A stretch of 64,000 nucleotides of DNA, taken from Neptuniibacter halophilus (GTDB taxonomy: Bacteria > Pseudomonadota > Gammaproteobacteria > Pseudomonadales > Balneatricaceae). The position numbers were made by a program, and so were the translations under genes. The stretch spans positions 3,410,001-3,474,000 of the forward strand of contig NZ_AP027292.1 of assembly GCF_030295765.1 (NCBI RefSeq), in the 5' to 3' direction. The notes beneath the pieces are model-generated. The model made no database searches. It worked only from the letters and a program-made list of their open reading frames with translations, and was not told the origin of the DNA. The stretch's first letter is position 1. Each line of letters begins with the position of its first letter. Of the stretch, positions 26,002-38,147 are shown one piece after another.

Positions 26002-28836
26002 ATGCAAGAAAGCATCATGGATCTCATGTGGAAGAACGCTCACCTCTATGGTGGCAACCTTTCATACGTTGAAGAACTGTACGAAACATACCTGATGGAT
26101 CCGAATGCGATTCCTCAGGAGTGGCGAGAAGAATTCGACCGACTGCCTAAAGTTGGCGAAAACCTGACACAGGACGTGCCACATTCCGCAATCAGAGAAC
26201 ATTTTCTCTATCTCTCCAAAAACCAGAAGCGCGCGGCCCCTGTAGCGGTCAGCTCAGTCAGCTCTGAGCATGAGAAGAAACAGGTCCGTGTTCTGCGTAT
26301 GATCAACGCGTACCGCGTACGTGGCCATCAGGTTGCGCAGATCGATCCGCTGGGTCTGATGGAGCGCGAACAGGTCCCTGACCTCGATCTGCGTTTCCAT
26401 GAGCTTTCAGAAGCGGATTACGACACCGTGTTCCAGCTGGGCTCTCTGTTCTTTGGCCCGGAAGAAGCACCGCTTCGCGATATCATGGCGGATCTGAAGA
26501 AAACCTACTGCACCACCGTTGGCGCTGAGTACATGCACATTGTAGATACTCAGGAAAAACGCTGGATTCAGTCACGCCTTGAGCCGGTACGTTCCCATCC
26601 TGAAGCGCCGGTTGAGAAGAAAAAGATGATCCTTGAGCGTCTGACTGCCGCTGAAGGTCTGGAAAAATACCTGGGTTCACGTTATGCCGGTGCCAAGCGT
26701 TTCGGCCTTGAAGGTGGTGAATCCATGATCGTGTGCCTGAACACGCTGATTCAGCGTGCGGGTAAGCAGGGCGCGAAAGAAGTTGTGATCGGTATGGCAC
26801 ACCGTGGCCGACTGAACACGCTGGTTAATATCTTCGGTAAAAATCCGGCTGACCTGTTTGACGAATTTGAAGGTAAGCGGGTTGTTGATACTTCCGGTGA
26901 CGTTAAGTATCACCAGGGTTTCTCTTCCAACGTTGAAACCGCCGGTGGTGAAGTGCATATCGCCATGGCCTTCAACCCGTCTCACCTGGAGATTGCAGCG
27001 CCGGTAGTTGAGGGTTCTGTACGTGCCCGTCAGGATCGTCGTGGAGATTATGTCGGCGATACTGTTGTTCCGGTCAACATCCACGGTGATCAGGCGTTCT
27101 GTGGTCAGGGTGTGGTGATGGAGACATTCCAGATGTCCCAGACCCGTGCTTATAAGACCGGCGGAACCATTCACCTGGTGGTGAACAACCAGGTCGGCTT
27201 CACCACATCCAAGCAGGAAGACTCACGTTCTACTGAGTACTCCACTGATGTGGCCAAAATGATTCAGGCACCTATCTTCCATGTTAATGGTGATGATCCT
27301 GAAGCGGTGCGTTTCGTTACGCAACTGGCGGTCGACTACCGTAATGAATTCAAGAAAGACGTGGTAATCGATCTGTTCTGTTACCGTCGTCGCGGCCATA
27401 ACGAGGCGGATGAACCATCCGGTACTCAGCCGCTGATGTACGCGCAGATCAAGAAACAGAAAACCACGCGTGAACTCTACGCTCAGAAACTGATTGAAGA
27501 AGGTGTAATCAGTGCTGAAGAGAGCAAAGAGATGGAGAAAGAGTACCGCAAGCTGCTGGAAAACGGTGAGCATGTGGTTAAATCTCTGGTTCACGAACCT
27601 AATGCTGAGCTGTTTGTAGACTGGAAGCCGTATCTGGGCCATGAGTGGTCGTTCGACTGCCCTGAAACCAAGGTCGACTTCAAGCTTCTGCAGGAGCTGG
27701 GTAACAAAATCTGTGAAGTGCCTGAAGGTTTCGCAGTACAGCGTCAGGTTCAGAAAATTATCGATGACCGTAAGCGAATGGCTCACGGCGCGATGGAGCT
27801 GAACTGGGGCATGGCAGAGTCTTTGGCTTATGCCTCGATTCTGGCGGAAGGTCATCCGGTACGTATCACCGGTCAGGACGTGGGCCGTGGTACATTCTCT
27901 CACCGTCATGCTGTGCTGCATGACCAGAAAACCGCAGAAACCTTCGTTCCGCTGCAGAATCTGTCTGATGAGCAGCCGGCTATGACGATCCATGACTCCT
28001 TCCTGTCTGAGGAAGCAGTACTGGCATTCGAATATGGTTATGCGACGACTACACCAAACGCGCTGGTCATCTGGGAAGCTCAGTTCGGTGACTTTGCCAA
28101 CGGAGCTCAGGTTGTAATCGACCAGTTCATTACCTCCGGTGAGCATAAGTGGCAGCGTCTCTGCGGTCTGACTATGCTGTTGCCGCACGGCTTCGAAGGT
28201 CAGGGGCCAGAGCACTCCTCTGCGCGTCTGGAGCGTTACCTGCAGTTGTGTGCTGAACATAATATTCAGGTTTGTACACCGACCACGCCAGCGCAGATCT
28301 TCCATCTGCTGCGTCGTCAGGTTGTACGTCCATTGCGTAAACCACTGGTTGTCATGTCGCCGAAGAGCCTGCTGCGTCATAAGCAGGCTATCTCCACACT
28401 GGAAGAGCTGGCAGAAGGTTCATTCCAGCCGGTGATCAGTGAAGTAGATCAGCTTGATCCGAAGAAGGTGAAGCGACTGGTTCTCTGTGGCGGTAAGGTT
28501 TATTACGACCTGTACAACCGTCGTGCCGAGCTGGAGAAAGAGGATGTGGCTATTGTTCGTATTGAACAGCTTTATCCGTTCCCTGAAGTAGAGCTCGCAG
28601 ACGCGATTGCTGAATACACCAACCTGGAAACGGTGGTCTGGTGTCAGGAAGAGCCAATGAACCAGGGGGCGTGGTACTCCATGCAGCATCATATGCGTAA
28701 TGTTATGCATAAACATGACAGCAAGCTGTACCTTGAAGGCGTTGCCCGCCCGGCATCTGCTGCACCAGCGGTCGGATATATCTCCGTCCACGCTGAACAG
28801 CAGGAAACCTTAGTAAATGAAGCACTCAACGGTTGA
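26002..28836 (+). CDS. sucA: 2-Oxoglutarate dehydrogenase E1 component
   Basis: A 944-residue thiamine-diphosphate enzyme that decarboxylates 2-oxoglutarate and transfers the succinyl group to SucB. MQESIMDLMWKNAHLYGG and GNLSYVEELYETYLMDPN match the N-terminal segment that binds the E2/E3 core. The active-site and ThDP regions include IGMAHRGRLNTL, AFNPSHLEI and VVIDLFCYRRRGHNEADEP. The length equals the family norm. It is the first gene of sucAB-lpd-sucCD. Confidence 0.98.
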   Translation: MQESIMDLMWKNAHLYGGNLSYVEELYETYLMDPNAIPQEWREEFDRLPKVGENLTQDVPHSAIREHFLYLSKNQKRAAPVAVSSVSSEHEKKQVRVLRMINAYRVRGHQVAQIDPLGLMEREQVPDLDLRFHELSEADYDTVFQLGSLFFGPEEAPLRDIMADLKKTYCTTVGAEYMHIVDTQEKRWIQSRLEPVRSHPEAPVEKKKMILERLTAAEGLEKYLGSRYAGAKRFGLEGGESMIVCLNTLIQRAGKQGAKEVVIGMAHRGRLNTLVNIFGKNPADLFDEFEGKRVVDTSGDVKYHQGFSSNVETAGGEVHIAMAFNPSHLEIAAPVVEGSVRARQDRRGDYVGDTVVPVNIHGDQAFCGQGVVMETFQMSQTRAYKTGGTIHLVVNNQVGFTTSKQEDSRSTEYSTDVAKMIQAPIFHVNGDDPEAVRFVTQLAVDYRNEFKKDVVIDLFCYRRRGHNEADEPSGTQPLMYAQIKKQKTTRELYAQKLIEEGVISAEESKEMEKEYRKLLENGEHVVKSLVHEPNAELFVDWKPYLGHEWSFDCPETKVDFKLLQELGNKICEVPEGFAVQRQVQKIIDDRKRMAHGAMELNWGMAESLAYASILAEGHPVRITGQDVGRGTFSHRHAVLHDQKTAETFVPLQNLSDEQPAMTIHDSFLSEEAVLAFEYGYATTTPNALVIWEAQFGDFANGAQVVIDQFITSGEHKWQRLCGLTMLLPHGFEGQGPEHSSARLERYLQLCAEHNIQVCTPTTPAQIFHLLRRQVVRPLRKPLVVMSPKSLLRHKQAISTLEELAEGSFQPVISEVDQLDPKKVKRLVLCGGKVYYDLYNRRAELEKEDVAIVRIEQLYPFPEVELADAIAEYTNLETVVWCQEEPMNQGAWYSMQHHMRNVMHKHDSKLYLEGVARPASAAPAVGYISVHAEQQETLVNEALNG

Positions 28837-28900
28837 TCAGGCGATTAACCAGAAAAAATGAATTTAATCGCCTGACGGTGATAACGATAAAGGAAAAAAC

Positions 28901-30115
28901 ATGTCTATCGAAATCAAAGCGCCGACGTTCCCGGAATCTGTAGCAGACGGCACCATCGCAACCTGGCACAAACAACCTGGCGAAGCTTGTTCTGCCGACG
29001 AACTGATTGTTGATATCGAAACCGACAAAGTAGTACTGGAAGTAGTAGCACCGGAAGATGGTGTGATTGCTGAGATCCTGAAAGGGGAAGGCGATACAGT
29101 ACTGAGTGATGAAGTGATCGCTAAATTTGAAGCGGGTGCTGCAGGTTCTGCTGCTGCGCCGGCTGCTGAAGCAGCGGCTGCCCCTGTAGGTGATGCCGAC
29201 AAAGTTGGCCCGGCTGCGCGTAAGCTGATCGAAGAGAACGGTCTGGATGCTTCCCAGATCCCGGGTACCGGCAAAAACGGCGGTATCACCAAAGAAGACG
29301 TACAGAACTTCATGAAGAGTGGCGCTACGGCTGCACCTGCTCCGGCGGCTGCGCCTGCAGCGGCAGCTCCGGCTCCGGCGGCTGCGGCTCCTGTGAACGT
29401 TGCGGCGGGTGAGCGTGTTGAAAAACGTGTTCCAATGACCCGTCTGCGTGCCACTATTGCTAAGCGTCTGGTTGAAGCACAGCAGAACGCTGCGATGCTG
29501 ACCACTTACAACGAAGTTAACATGAAGCCGGTAATGGAGCTGCGTAAGCAGTACAAAGACCTGTTTGAGAAAACTCACAACGGTACCCGTCTGGGCTTTA
29601 TGTCTTTCTTCGTAAAAGCTGCGACCGAAGCGCTGAAGAAATTCCCGGCTGTGAATGCGTCTATTGACGGTAATGACATGGTTTATCACGGTTACCAGGA
29701 TATCGGTGTGGCTGTATCTACCGACCGCGGTCTGATGGTACCGGTTCTGCGTGATACTGATGCGATGAGCCTGGCTGATGTTGAAGCGACTATTGCTGAC
29801 TTCGGTAAGCGTGGTCGTGAAGGCAAGCTGGGTATGGACGATATGCAGGGTGGTACCTTCACTATTACTAACGGTGGTGTGTTCGGTTCCCTGATGTCTA
29901 CGCCTATCCTGAACCCGCCACAGACTGCGATCCTGGGTATGCACAAAATCCAGGAACGTCCTATGGCTGTTAACGGTCAGGTTGAGATTCTGCCGATGAT
30001 GTACCTGGCTCTGTCATACGACCACCGTATGATTGATGGTAAGGAAGCGGTACAATTCCTCGTGACTATCAAAGATCTTCTGGAAGATCCTGCACGTATG
30101 CTCCTGGAAGTCTAA
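28901..30115 (+). CDS. sucB: Dihydrolipoyl succinyltransferase (E2)
   Basis: A 404-residue core subunit. The N-terminal lipoyl domain carries the lipoylated lysine Lys43 in ETDKVVLEV, and a peripheral E3-binding domain follows ([16 protein letters not shown], about 105-140). A flexible Ala/Pro-rich linker (about 145-170) leads to the catalytic domain with [12 protein letters not shown]. It transfers succinyl groups to CoA. GGAAAA precedes ATG 28901, 64 bp after sucA. Confidence 0.98.
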   Translation: MSIEIKAPTFPESVADGTIATWHKQPGEACSADELIVDIETDKVVLEVVAPEDGVIAEILKGEGDTVLSDEVIAKFEAGAAGSAAAPAAEAAAAPVGDADKVGPAARKLIEENGLDASQIPGTGKNGGITKEDVQNFMKSGATAAPAPAAAPAAAAPAPAAAAPVNVAAGERVEKRVPMTRLRATIAKRLVEAQQNAAMLTTYNEVNMKPVMELRKQYKDLFEKTHNGTRLGFMSFFVKAATEALKKFPAVNASIDGNDMVYHGYQDIGVAVSTDRGLMVPVLRDTDAMSLADVEATIADFGKRGREGKLGMDDMQGGTFTITNGGVFGSLMSTPILNPPQTAILGMHKIQERPMAVNGQVEILPMMYLALSYDHRMIDGKEAVQFLVTIKDLLEDPARMLLEV

Positions 30116-30153
30116 GTCGACCCTCAACAAAAAACAGAGTGAAGATAGGATAA

Positions 30154-31596
<1,443 letters not shown>

Positions 31597-31613
31597 TTTG
31601 TAGCGTATCGATT

Positions 31614-31641
31614 CGACCGGCTGCCTAAGGGCTGCCGGTCG
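31614..31641 (+). other. Intercistronic hairpin between lpd and sucC
   Basis: CGACCGGC (31614-31621) pairs with GCCGGTCG (31634-31641) around a 12-nt loop, without a strong T-run. It may act as a weak attenuator or as a 3' stabilising element in the sucAB-lpd-sucCD transcript. Confidence 0.45.
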
Positions 31642-31738
31642 TTTAGTAAGACTTGTTGTTGACCCAACAGGGCTGCTACAGGGGCACACTTAGACTCCTG
31701 ATGCAGAAAACATTAGTGACAACACAACGGATTAGAGC

Positions 31739-32905
31739 ATGAACCTTCACGAGTACCAGGGTAAACAACTGTTTGCCGAATATGGTCTTCCGGTTTCCCA
31801 AGGTAAAGCGGTAGATACTCCGGAAGCAGCTGCTGAAGCAGCTAAAGAGATTGGCGGTGACAAGTGGGTAGTTAAAGCCCAGGTCCACGCCGGTGGCCGC
31901 GGTAAAGCAGGTGGCGTTAAGCTGGTTGATTCTCCGGCTGAAGCGCAGGAATTTGCTGCAAACTGGCTGGGCAAAAATCTGGTAACTTACCAGACAGATG
32001 CAAACGGTCAGCCTGTTTCTAAAATTCTGGTTGAAACCTGCACGGATATCGCTTCTGAGCTGTATCTGGGTGCGGTTGTAGACCGTTCCACCCGCCGCAT
32101 CGTTTTCATGGCATCCACCGAAGGTGGTGTTGAGATCGAGAAGGTAGCTGAAGAAACTCCGGAAAAAATTCTGAAAGCGACCATCGATCCACTGACTGGC
32201 GCACAGCCATATCAGGGCCGTGAACTGGCATTCAAACTGGGTCTGGAAGGCGATCAGATCAAGCAGTTCGTTAAGATCTTTATGGGCCTGGCGCAGATGT
32301 TCCAGGAGAAGGATTTGGCGCTGCTGGAGATCAACCCGCTGGTTATCACTGACGCTGGCAACCTGCACTGTCTGGATGCCAAAGTTGTGATCGATGGTAA
32401 CGCGGTTTACCGTCACAAAGACCTGCAGGCAATGCACGATCCATCTCAGGAAGATGAGCGCGAAGCGCACGCTGCTGAGTGGGATCTGAACTACGTTGCT
32501 CTGGATGGCACGATCGGCTGCATGGTTAACGGTGCGGGTCTGGCAATGGGTACAATGGACATCGTTGCTCTGCACGGTGGCTTCCCTGCAAACTTCCTGG
32601 ACGTAGGTGGTGGCGCGACTAAAGAGCGTGTAACTGAAGCGTTCAAACTGATCCTGGCTGACGAAAAAGTTAAGACCGTACTGGTTAACATTTTCGGTGG
32701 TATCGTACGCTGCGACCTGATCGCAGAAGGTATCATTGGTGCCGTTAAGGAAGTAGGTGTAAACGTACCGGTTGTTGTACGTCTGGAAGGTAACAATGCT
32801 GACCTTGGTTCCAAGCTGCTGGACGAGTCTGGCCTGGATATCATCGCAGCAACCAGTCTGACTGACGCTGCTCAGCAGGCGGTAAAAGCAGCGGAGGGTA
32901 AATAA
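31739..32905 (+). CDS. sucC: Succinyl-CoA synthetase beta subunit
   Basis: A 388-residue ATP-grasp protein. It starts [18 protein letters not shown] and contains [18 protein letters not shown] (nucleotide site) and [17 protein letters not shown] near the C-terminus. With SucD it converts succinyl-CoA to succinate with NTP formation. The stop overlaps the sucD start by one base (TAATG), so the two are translationally coupled. Confidence 0.98.
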   Translation: MNLHEYQGKQLFAEYGLPVSQGKAVDTPEAAAEAAKEIGGDKWVVKAQVHAGGRGKAGGVKLVDSPAEAQEFAANWLGKNLVTYQTDANGQPVSKILVETCTDIASELYLGAVVDRSTRRIVFMASTEGGVEIEKVAEETPEKILKATIDPLTGAQPYQGRELAFKLGLEGDQIKQFVKIFMGLAQMFQEKDLALLEINPLVITDAGNLHCLDAKVVIDGNAVYRHKDLQAMHDPSQEDEREAHAAEWDLNYVALDGTIGCMVNGAGLAMGTMDIVALHGGFPANFLDVGGGATKERVTEAFKLILADEKVKTVLVNIFGGIVRCDLIAEGIIGAVKEVGVNVPVVVRLEGNNADLGSKLLDESGLDIIAATSLTDAAQQAVKAAEGK

Positions 32906-33777
32906 TGTCCGTTCTGATTAACAAAGACACCAAAGTAATCTGTCAGGGTTTCACTGGTGGTCAGGGTACCTTCCACTCTGAGCAGGCGATTGCATACGGC
33001 ACCAAAATGGTTGGTGGTGTAACTCCGGGCAAAGGTGGTACTACTCACCTGGGTCTGCCTGTATTCAACACTGTAGCTGAAGCGGTTGCTGAAACCGGTG
33101 CTGAAGCTTCTGTTATCTACGTTCCTGCTCCTTTCTGTAAGGATTCTATCCTGGAAGCAGCAAACGCAGGTATCAAACTGATCGTTTGTATCACTGAGCA
33201 CATTCCGGTTATGGATATGCTGGAGTGTAAAGTTAAGTGTGACGAGCTGGGCGTTCGCCTGATCGGTCCTAACTGCCCGGGTGTTATCACTCCGGGTGAG
33301 TGCAAGATCGGTATCATGCCAGGTCACATCCACCTGCCAGGTAAAGTGGGCATCGTTTCCCGTTCCGGTACTCTGACTTACGAAGCTGTTAAGCAGACTA
33401 CAGACGCTGGCTTCGGTCAGTCTACTTGTGTTGGTATCGGTGGTGACCCGATTCCGGGTTCTAACTTCATCGACATTCTGGAAATGTTCGAGAAGGATCC
33501 TCAGACTGAAGCGATCGTTATGATCGGTGAGATCGGTGGTACTGCGGAAGAGGAAGCGGCTGCTTACATCAAAGCAAACGTAACCAAGCCTGTTGTTTCT
33601 TACATTGCGGGTGTAACTGCACCGGCTGGTAAGCGTATGGGTCACGCAGGTGCGATCATCTCTGGCGGTAAAGGTACTGCTGATGAGAAGTTCGCTGCTC
33701 TGGAAGATGCAGGCGTTAAGACTGTACGTTCTCTGGCGCAGATCGGCGATGCACTGAAAGAGCTGACTGGCTGGTAA
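32905..33777 (+). CDS. sucD: Succinyl-CoA synthetase alpha subunit
   Basis: A 290-residue subunit with a CoA-binding N-terminal half ([20 protein letters not shown]) and the phosphorylated histidine at about residue 247 in [18 protein letters not shown]. It forms the catalytic heterodimer with SucC and is the last gene of the TCA block, followed directly by a terminator. Confidence 0.98.
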   Translation: MSVLINKDTKVICQGFTGGQGTFHSEQAIAYGTKMVGGVTPGKGGTTHLGLPVFNTVAEAVAETGAEASVIYVPAPFCKDSILEAANAGIKLIVCITEHIPVMDMLECKVKCDELGVRLIGPNCPGVITPGECKIGIMPGHIHLPGKVGIVSRSGTLTYEAVKQTTDAGFGQSTCVGIGGDPIPGSNFIDILEMFEKDPQTEAIVMIGEIGGTAEEEAAAYIKANVTKPVVSYIAGVTAPAGKRMGHAGAIISGGKGTADEKFAALEDAGVKTVRSLAQIGDALKELTGW

Positions 33778-33799
33778 GCTGACACTCTTTCGGTTTAAG

Positions 33800-33827
33800 A
33801 AAAAGGCAGCCACGGCTGCCTTTTTTT
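33800..33827 (+). terminator. Terminator after sucD
   Basis: AAAAAGGCAGCC with GGCTGCCTTTTT around a two-base centre, followed by further T residues. It ends the suc operon. Confidence 0.92.
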
Positions 33828-33936
33828 GTACCCGCTGACCTGACATCCCGGTTATACGCTTGCCGCGACTTGTATTTGCCGGGATTAAATGTGATGGTTT
33901 TTAGTAACGGATTCTTTTGCGGAACGATGGGTTGTT

Positions 33937-34569
33937 ATGAAAAATATGCTGTTAATTGGTGGTGTCGTCGGCGTATTACTGGTGCTGATAGGCCTGGGCG
34001 GCTTTTTTGGTTTTAAGTTCTATTCTGAGCTCGCCGCATACCGTGAACTTGGCCCGTTACAGTCGATGCAGAATTTCAGTCAGGAAAACTTTGACCTGCA
34101 GAAAGAAAATAAGCGGCTGAAGCAGGATATGGCAATGATCCAGAGTGGCTTTGCCAATTACCGTAAAGCCCGTCTCGAGCAGGCTGAAAAACGTGCAGAG
34201 CGACGTGTAGCAACGGCTGTGGCGTCGTTTACACCGTTGTCTGGCCCTTATGTGCTTGCAGCCACGACTACGCTGGATCAGCAGGAGTTGTGTCAGGATA
34301 CTCAGGATCTGATAGAGCTTGAGGCTGAGCTGTTTACTACGTCAGATCCGACTGTGGTAATGCAGCAGGATAAGATCTGCGGTACCTATATTGAGCGCAA
34401 GCTCATTCCGTTGTTTAAGTATCAGATGCTCAGGGCCCGGGTCAGTATGTCTGGCTCACTGGGTCATTTGCGCGATGATGCAGAAAAAAAGTTTGAGGAT
34501 GCACGATCCTTGCTACAGCGTTGGCAGGTACCGGTGGCGCCTGAGCTGGATTCTTATACGCAATTCTGA
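33937..34569 (+). CDS. Unknown membrane-anchored coiled-coil protein
   Basis: A 210-residue protein of no recognised family. An N-terminal membrane helix (residues about 4-28) has the small-residue pattern GGVVGVLLVLIGLGGFFGF. Residues about 45-90 are strongly charged and heptad-like (ENFDLQKENKRLKQDMAMI; KARLEQAEKRAERR). The C-terminal half has two cysteines (LCQDTQ, KICGTY). It lies 111 bp upstream of the GGDEF gene on the same strand, and the EAL gene follows, so it may belong to that signalling unit. Confidence 0.7.
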   Translation: MKNMLLIGGVVGVLLVLIGLGGFFGFKFYSELAAYRELGPLQSMQNFSQENFDLQKENKRLKQDMAMIQSGFANYRKARLEQAEKRAERRVATAVASFTPLSGPYVLAATTTLDQQELCQDTQDLIELEAELFTTSDPTVVMQQDKICGTYIERKLIPLFKYQMLRARVSMSGSLGHLRDDAEKKFEDARSLLQRWQVPVAPELDSYTQF

Positions 34570-34679
34570 ATTTTCAACGCTGTTTAGCTATGCTTTTCGG
34601 GTGGGATCAGGGAGTAGAGGCCTGTGTTTGTAATTGATGGCTATCTGTTTTGTTATCAATCTGTTGAGGTTTCAGGGAG

Positions 34680-36131
34680 ATGATGCGCAGGCGTCTTGCA
34701 GCTCATTCGCGCAGTAAGCTATGGCTGACGCTTTCTATATGCCTCTTTTTGGTGCTCGACTGCACTATTTTAGGGATTAATTACTCTATAACCCGTCAGG
34801 TAGAAGAGGATGCCCTGTCAATCAATGTTGCCGGCCGGCAAAGGATGCTTTCACAACGTCTGACCAAGGTGTTGTTGCTGATGGCACAGGACGCTTCGTA
34901 TATTCATCCCGGCAGGGAGGAGCTCGCTGAGGTATATCATCTGTTTGTCAGTACGCTGGATGCGTTTGAGTCAGGTGGTTCAGTGATCGACGGTCATGGT
35001 GTGTCGCAACCTTTTTCTGCATCTGATGATATGCGGGTGCTCTTTTTGATAAATAAGGCCCGAGTATTGCTTACTGATATGCAGCCTGATCTTGAGCGCG
35101 TGTTGCAACAGCCCGATGACCGACTGGCGCTGCAGTCCGCGCTTAATTTCGCGAAAGAGAATAATCTGGCGCTGCTTAATCTGATGAATGAGCTGACTTC
35201 ACGTACAGAGATGTTGTCACAGCAGAAAACGCAGAGCTTACGCTGGATTCAGACGCTGGCTTTTGGCCTTGCGCTGTTTAATTTTCTGGTGATTATCCGT
35301 CAGTTTCAGCAGCGCTCACGACAGGCCGAATCGCAGGTTCAGGACTTTATCAATCTGGTGGATACAGCAGCAACGAGCCTTATCCTGCTGAATCAGCGGA
35401 GACAGGTTTTGTTGGCCAATAAAATGAGCCAGGAGTTGTTTGGTTATACTGAACAGGAGTTTCTCCGGCTGACTGAAGGGCAGTTGTTTAGTCAGAAAAA
35501 CAATGGGCTGGTCGCGCTCAGCCGGGGGCGGGGACCGACCCGGGTCGAGGTGACTGAGCGTCAACTGACCCTCAATGAACAGGATTTTATCATCCTTACC
35601 GTGAGTGATATCAGCCGCTATGCCGAACAGCAGGCTCAGCTCTCTCATCTGGCCAATCATGATGCGCTGACCGGGCTGGTTAATCGCCGGGCACTGTTTG
35701 ATCGTCTTGATATGGAGCTGGCGAGGGCAGAGCGTAGTGGTACCGGTCTGGCGGTTATGTTTATCGATCTTGATCGTTTTAAACCGGTCAATGACAGTCT
35801 AGGTCATGCGGCGGGTGATGAGGTTCTGGTTCAGTTTTCCCGGCGTCTTATAGCCGTATTCAGGGCTTCGGATACTTTGTGTCGCTTTGGTGGTGATGAA
35901 TTTGTTCTGCTCCTGCCGGGTGTTACAGAAAAGGAGCAATTGCTGGCATTCAGGAATTCCATTTGTGCTTTGCTGGATGAGCCGTTCTGCTACGAAAATG
36001 AGACGATCAGTCTGGGGGCAAGCATCGGCGAGGCTGTCTATCCCGAGGATGCAACCACCGCGGCAAAACTTATTGAACTGGCTGACCAGCAGATGTATCA
36101 GAATAAGCAGAGCAGGCAGGAACAGGTATAG
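34680..36131 (+). CDS. Diguanylate cyclase with PilJ-N sensor and PAS domain
   Basis: A 483-residue membrane protein. TM1 lies at about 14-36, followed by a periplasmic PilJ N-terminal-type sensor with the signature [16 protein letters not shown]2 at about 193-210 (IQTLAFGLALFNFLVII) leads to a cytosolic PAS domain (about 222-320) and a GGDEF domain (about 325-480). The active site is RFGGDEF with an I-site RASD five residues upstream, so synthesis and product inhibition both look intact. ATG 34680 is directly adjacent to AGGGAG, so ATG 34683 may be the true start. Confidence 0.9.
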   Translation: MMRRRLAAHSRSKLWLTLSICLFLVLDCTILGINYSITRQVEEDALSINVAGRQRMLSQRLTKVLLLMAQDASYIHPGREELAEVYHLFVSTLDAFESGGSVIDGHGVSQPFSASDDMRVLFLINKARVLLTDMQPDLERVLQQPDDRLALQSALNFAKENNLALLNLMNELTSRTEMLSQQKTQSLRWIQTLAFGLALFNFLVIIRQFQQRSRQAESQVQDFINLVDTAATSLILLNQRRQVLLANKMSQELFGYTEQEFLRLTEGQLFSQKNNGLVALSRGRGPTRVEVTERQLTLNEQDFIILTVSDISRYAEQQAQLSHLANHDALTGLVNRRALFDRLDMELARAERSGTGLAVMFIDLDRFKPVNDSLGHAAGDEVLVQFSRRLIAVFRASDTLCRFGGDEFVLLLPGVTEKEQLLAFRNSICALLDEPFCYENETISLGASIGEAVYPEDATTAAKLIELADQQMYQNKQSRQEQV

Positions 36132-36202
36132 TCTGCAAGCTATAGAACCGCTTACCCACGGGCGTTGAGTCAGGCGCTCTGAATTAACTGAGTTATCGAA
36201 AT

Positions 36203-37420
36203 ATGAATGTTAACGTTTTTCCCTATTTTCAACCGATCGTAGAAACAGCAACAGGTCGGATTGCCGGTTATGAAGCATTGGCACGTATGCAGGATGATGA
36301 GGGCAATGTGGTTTCTGCTGGTCATCTTTTTTCAGACCAGACTCTGGCGGTCAGTGAGCGTATGGAGCTGGATCGTTCAGTGCGTATGCTGGCGCTGGAG
36401 CAGGTCAGTCAGTTGCCTGATGATACATTCCTCAGTATTAACATCTCTCCCGAGTGGATGCAGTACCTTGATTCAGAGGATGATATCCCGACGCTGTCTA
36501 TGATTCGTCAGTTGGGAGTTGATCCGGGCAGAGTAGTGGTTGAGATTACCGAACTGGATGGTGACCTGTCGATTATTGAGCGAGTGGTTGAGCGTTATCG
36601 CAAACACGGTTTTCGTATCGCTATTGATGATTTTGGTACCGGTTTCTCCCAGCTTGACCGGATTGCACTGCTGAAGCCGGATATTATTAAGCTGGATATG
36701 ACACTGCTGAAAAATGCCAGTCGTGACAGCCGGGGCTCGTCGATGGTGCAAATGCTCGGTGAGCTGGCATCTAAGCTGGGCAGCAAGGTGCTTTGTGAAG
36801 GGGTTGAGGATGAGCAGGAGTATTATCTGGCGCTGAGTTGTAATGCGGTGTACGTTCAGGGCTTCCTGTTTTCACCTGCGGTGGCAGAGATGGAAGCGCC
36901 TGAGGTGACTACAACTACGGTGCGTAATCTGCTGAGTCACTTCCGTGATATGGCCATCAACGCGACCTCCTTGAGTCACTGGCGGGCAGAGAAGGTTAAG
37001 GCTGAGCTGCTGGCTTTACGCGAGGTGTTGCGTGCTTCGGGCAGTGATGAGGATCTGCAGCATTTTGCCGCGGCTGATCATCTGTTACGTTTTTATATCT
37101 GCGACCGGTTGGGTAACCAGACTTCACCAAACTATGAAAACAGTGACAGGGGCTGGATTCTGAACGAGCGTCATCGCGGTTATAACTGGAGCTGGCGGCC
37201 TTATTTTTTCGAGCTGCTGGGCTCTGCGGATACGGAAAACCGGTTGGTGTTTTCTGAGCCTTATCAGGATATTCATACCGGTCAGCGGGCGCAGACTGCC
37301 GTGCTGTTTATCGATGAAAACAGGATTCTGCTGGCTGACCTCAGCGACGATCACAAAGGTGAGGATCTGTTCAGTGGTTTCCGGCGGATGCCGGCAAGCT
37401 GGATACCGGATCTGGATTAA
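36203..37420 (+). CDS. c-di-GMP phosphodiesterase (EAL) with YkuI-like C-terminal domain
   Basis: A 405-residue soluble protein. The EAL domain (about 1-235) carries the full catalytic set: YEALARM, SINISPEW, EITELDGD, IDDFGTGFSQLD, IIKLDM, CEGVEDEQE and QGFLFS. It should therefore hydrolyse c-di-GMP. The C-terminal part (about 250-400) looks like the YkuI_C/Cache-like sensory domain (RGWILNERHRGYNWSWRPYF). It follows the GGDEF gene by 71 bp and overlaps the end of the opposite DUF3108 gene by 4 bp. Confidence 0.9.
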   Translation: MNVNVFPYFQPIVETATGRIAGYEALARMQDDEGNVVSAGHLFSDQTLAVSERMELDRSVRMLALEQVSQLPDDTFLSINISPEWMQYLDSEDDIPTLSMIRQLGVDPGRVVVEITELDGDLSIIERVVERYRKHGFRIAIDDFGTGFSQLDRIALLKPDIIKLDMTLLKNASRDSRGSSMVQMLGELASKLGSKVLCEGVEDEQEYYLALSCNAVYVQGFLFSPAVAEMEAPEVTTTTVRNLLSHFRDMAINATSLSHWRAEKVKAELLALREVLRASGSDEDLQHFAAADHLLRFYICDRLGNQTSPNYENSDRGWILNERHRGYNWSWRPYFFELLGSADTENRLVFSEPYQDIHTGQRAQTAVLFIDENRILLADLSDDHKGEDLFSGFRRMPASWIPDLD

Positions 37421-38133
37421 GGAGCGAGTTCTCTGAGGAGAAGGGTATAGGCTTTATCCTTCTTCTCAATCTGCTTCAGCTTGATGATCTGATAGTCCAG
37501 TTCGGGGGCAAACCAGATATAGGTCTGGCGATTGCTGTCTTCATCTCTTACCCGGATAACACGGATGGCTTCATAGCTGCCGATCGGTGCTTCAATCTGC
37601 TCCCGTCCATCTACCTTAAAACGGTATTCTTTCAGATGCCCGCCATCGGCGACGCTGTAGTTGAAATCCTGCTTGCCGGCAGCGACTTCCTGTTGCAGTA
37701 GCAGTTGGTAGCTGATCTTGTCCTGAACCCCCTCGCTGATCTCCATTTTCCAGGGCTTGTTTTCAACCTTGTTAGTTACCAGGCTGTTCTGCCAGTCGAA
37801 ATGAACTTCGGCCAGACGTTTTTTGCCCAGTACGCTGCGTTTAAAGTTGTATTCAAGGGGTTGGGGGATCTGGTTGTGCCAGGTGAATCGGCTGGATTCG
37901 TAGATGCTGGCAAACATTGCAGAAGCTTTGGATTCGAACTGCCACTGCTGCTCCGGGCCCTGCTTGAGCTGGCGTACTGTGTCGCCACTCAGGGAGATGC
38001 TGCCATCCCAGTCGATCTCATATGAGGCAGTAAACGGTGCCAGCCCCGGGCTCGGTTGCCCGGCTTGAACGGCGCTCGAGAGCAATGCTGTACTGAGTGT
38101 TGTAAGCAGCAGTTTTCGCATTATTCCGGGCAT
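37417..38133 (-). CDS. DUF3108 periplasmic protein
   Basis: A 238-residue protein with a signal peptide (residues about 1-24, cut near AVQAG) and the DUF3108 beta-barrel-like pattern (ASYEIDWDGSISLSGDT, FTWHNQIPQPLEYNF, TYIWFAPELDYQIIKLKQ). Function is unknown. In Pseudomonas this gene also sits behind purN. AGGAG six bases upstream of ATG 38133 supports the start. It is in line with purM-purN. Confidence 0.87.
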   Translation of the reverse strand: MPGIMRKLLLTTLSTALLSSAVQAGQPSPGLAPFTASYEIDWDGSISLSGDTVRQLKQGPEQQWQFESKASAMFASIYESSRFTWHNQIPQPLEYNFKRSVLGKKRLAEVHFDWQNSLVTNKVENKPWKMEISEGVQDKISYQLLLQQEVAAGKQDFNYSVADGGHLKEYRFKVDGREQIEAPIGSYEAIRVIRVRDEDSNRQTYIWFAPELDYQIIKLKQIEKKDKAYTLLLRELAP

Positions 38134-38147
38134 GACTGGCTCCTGAA

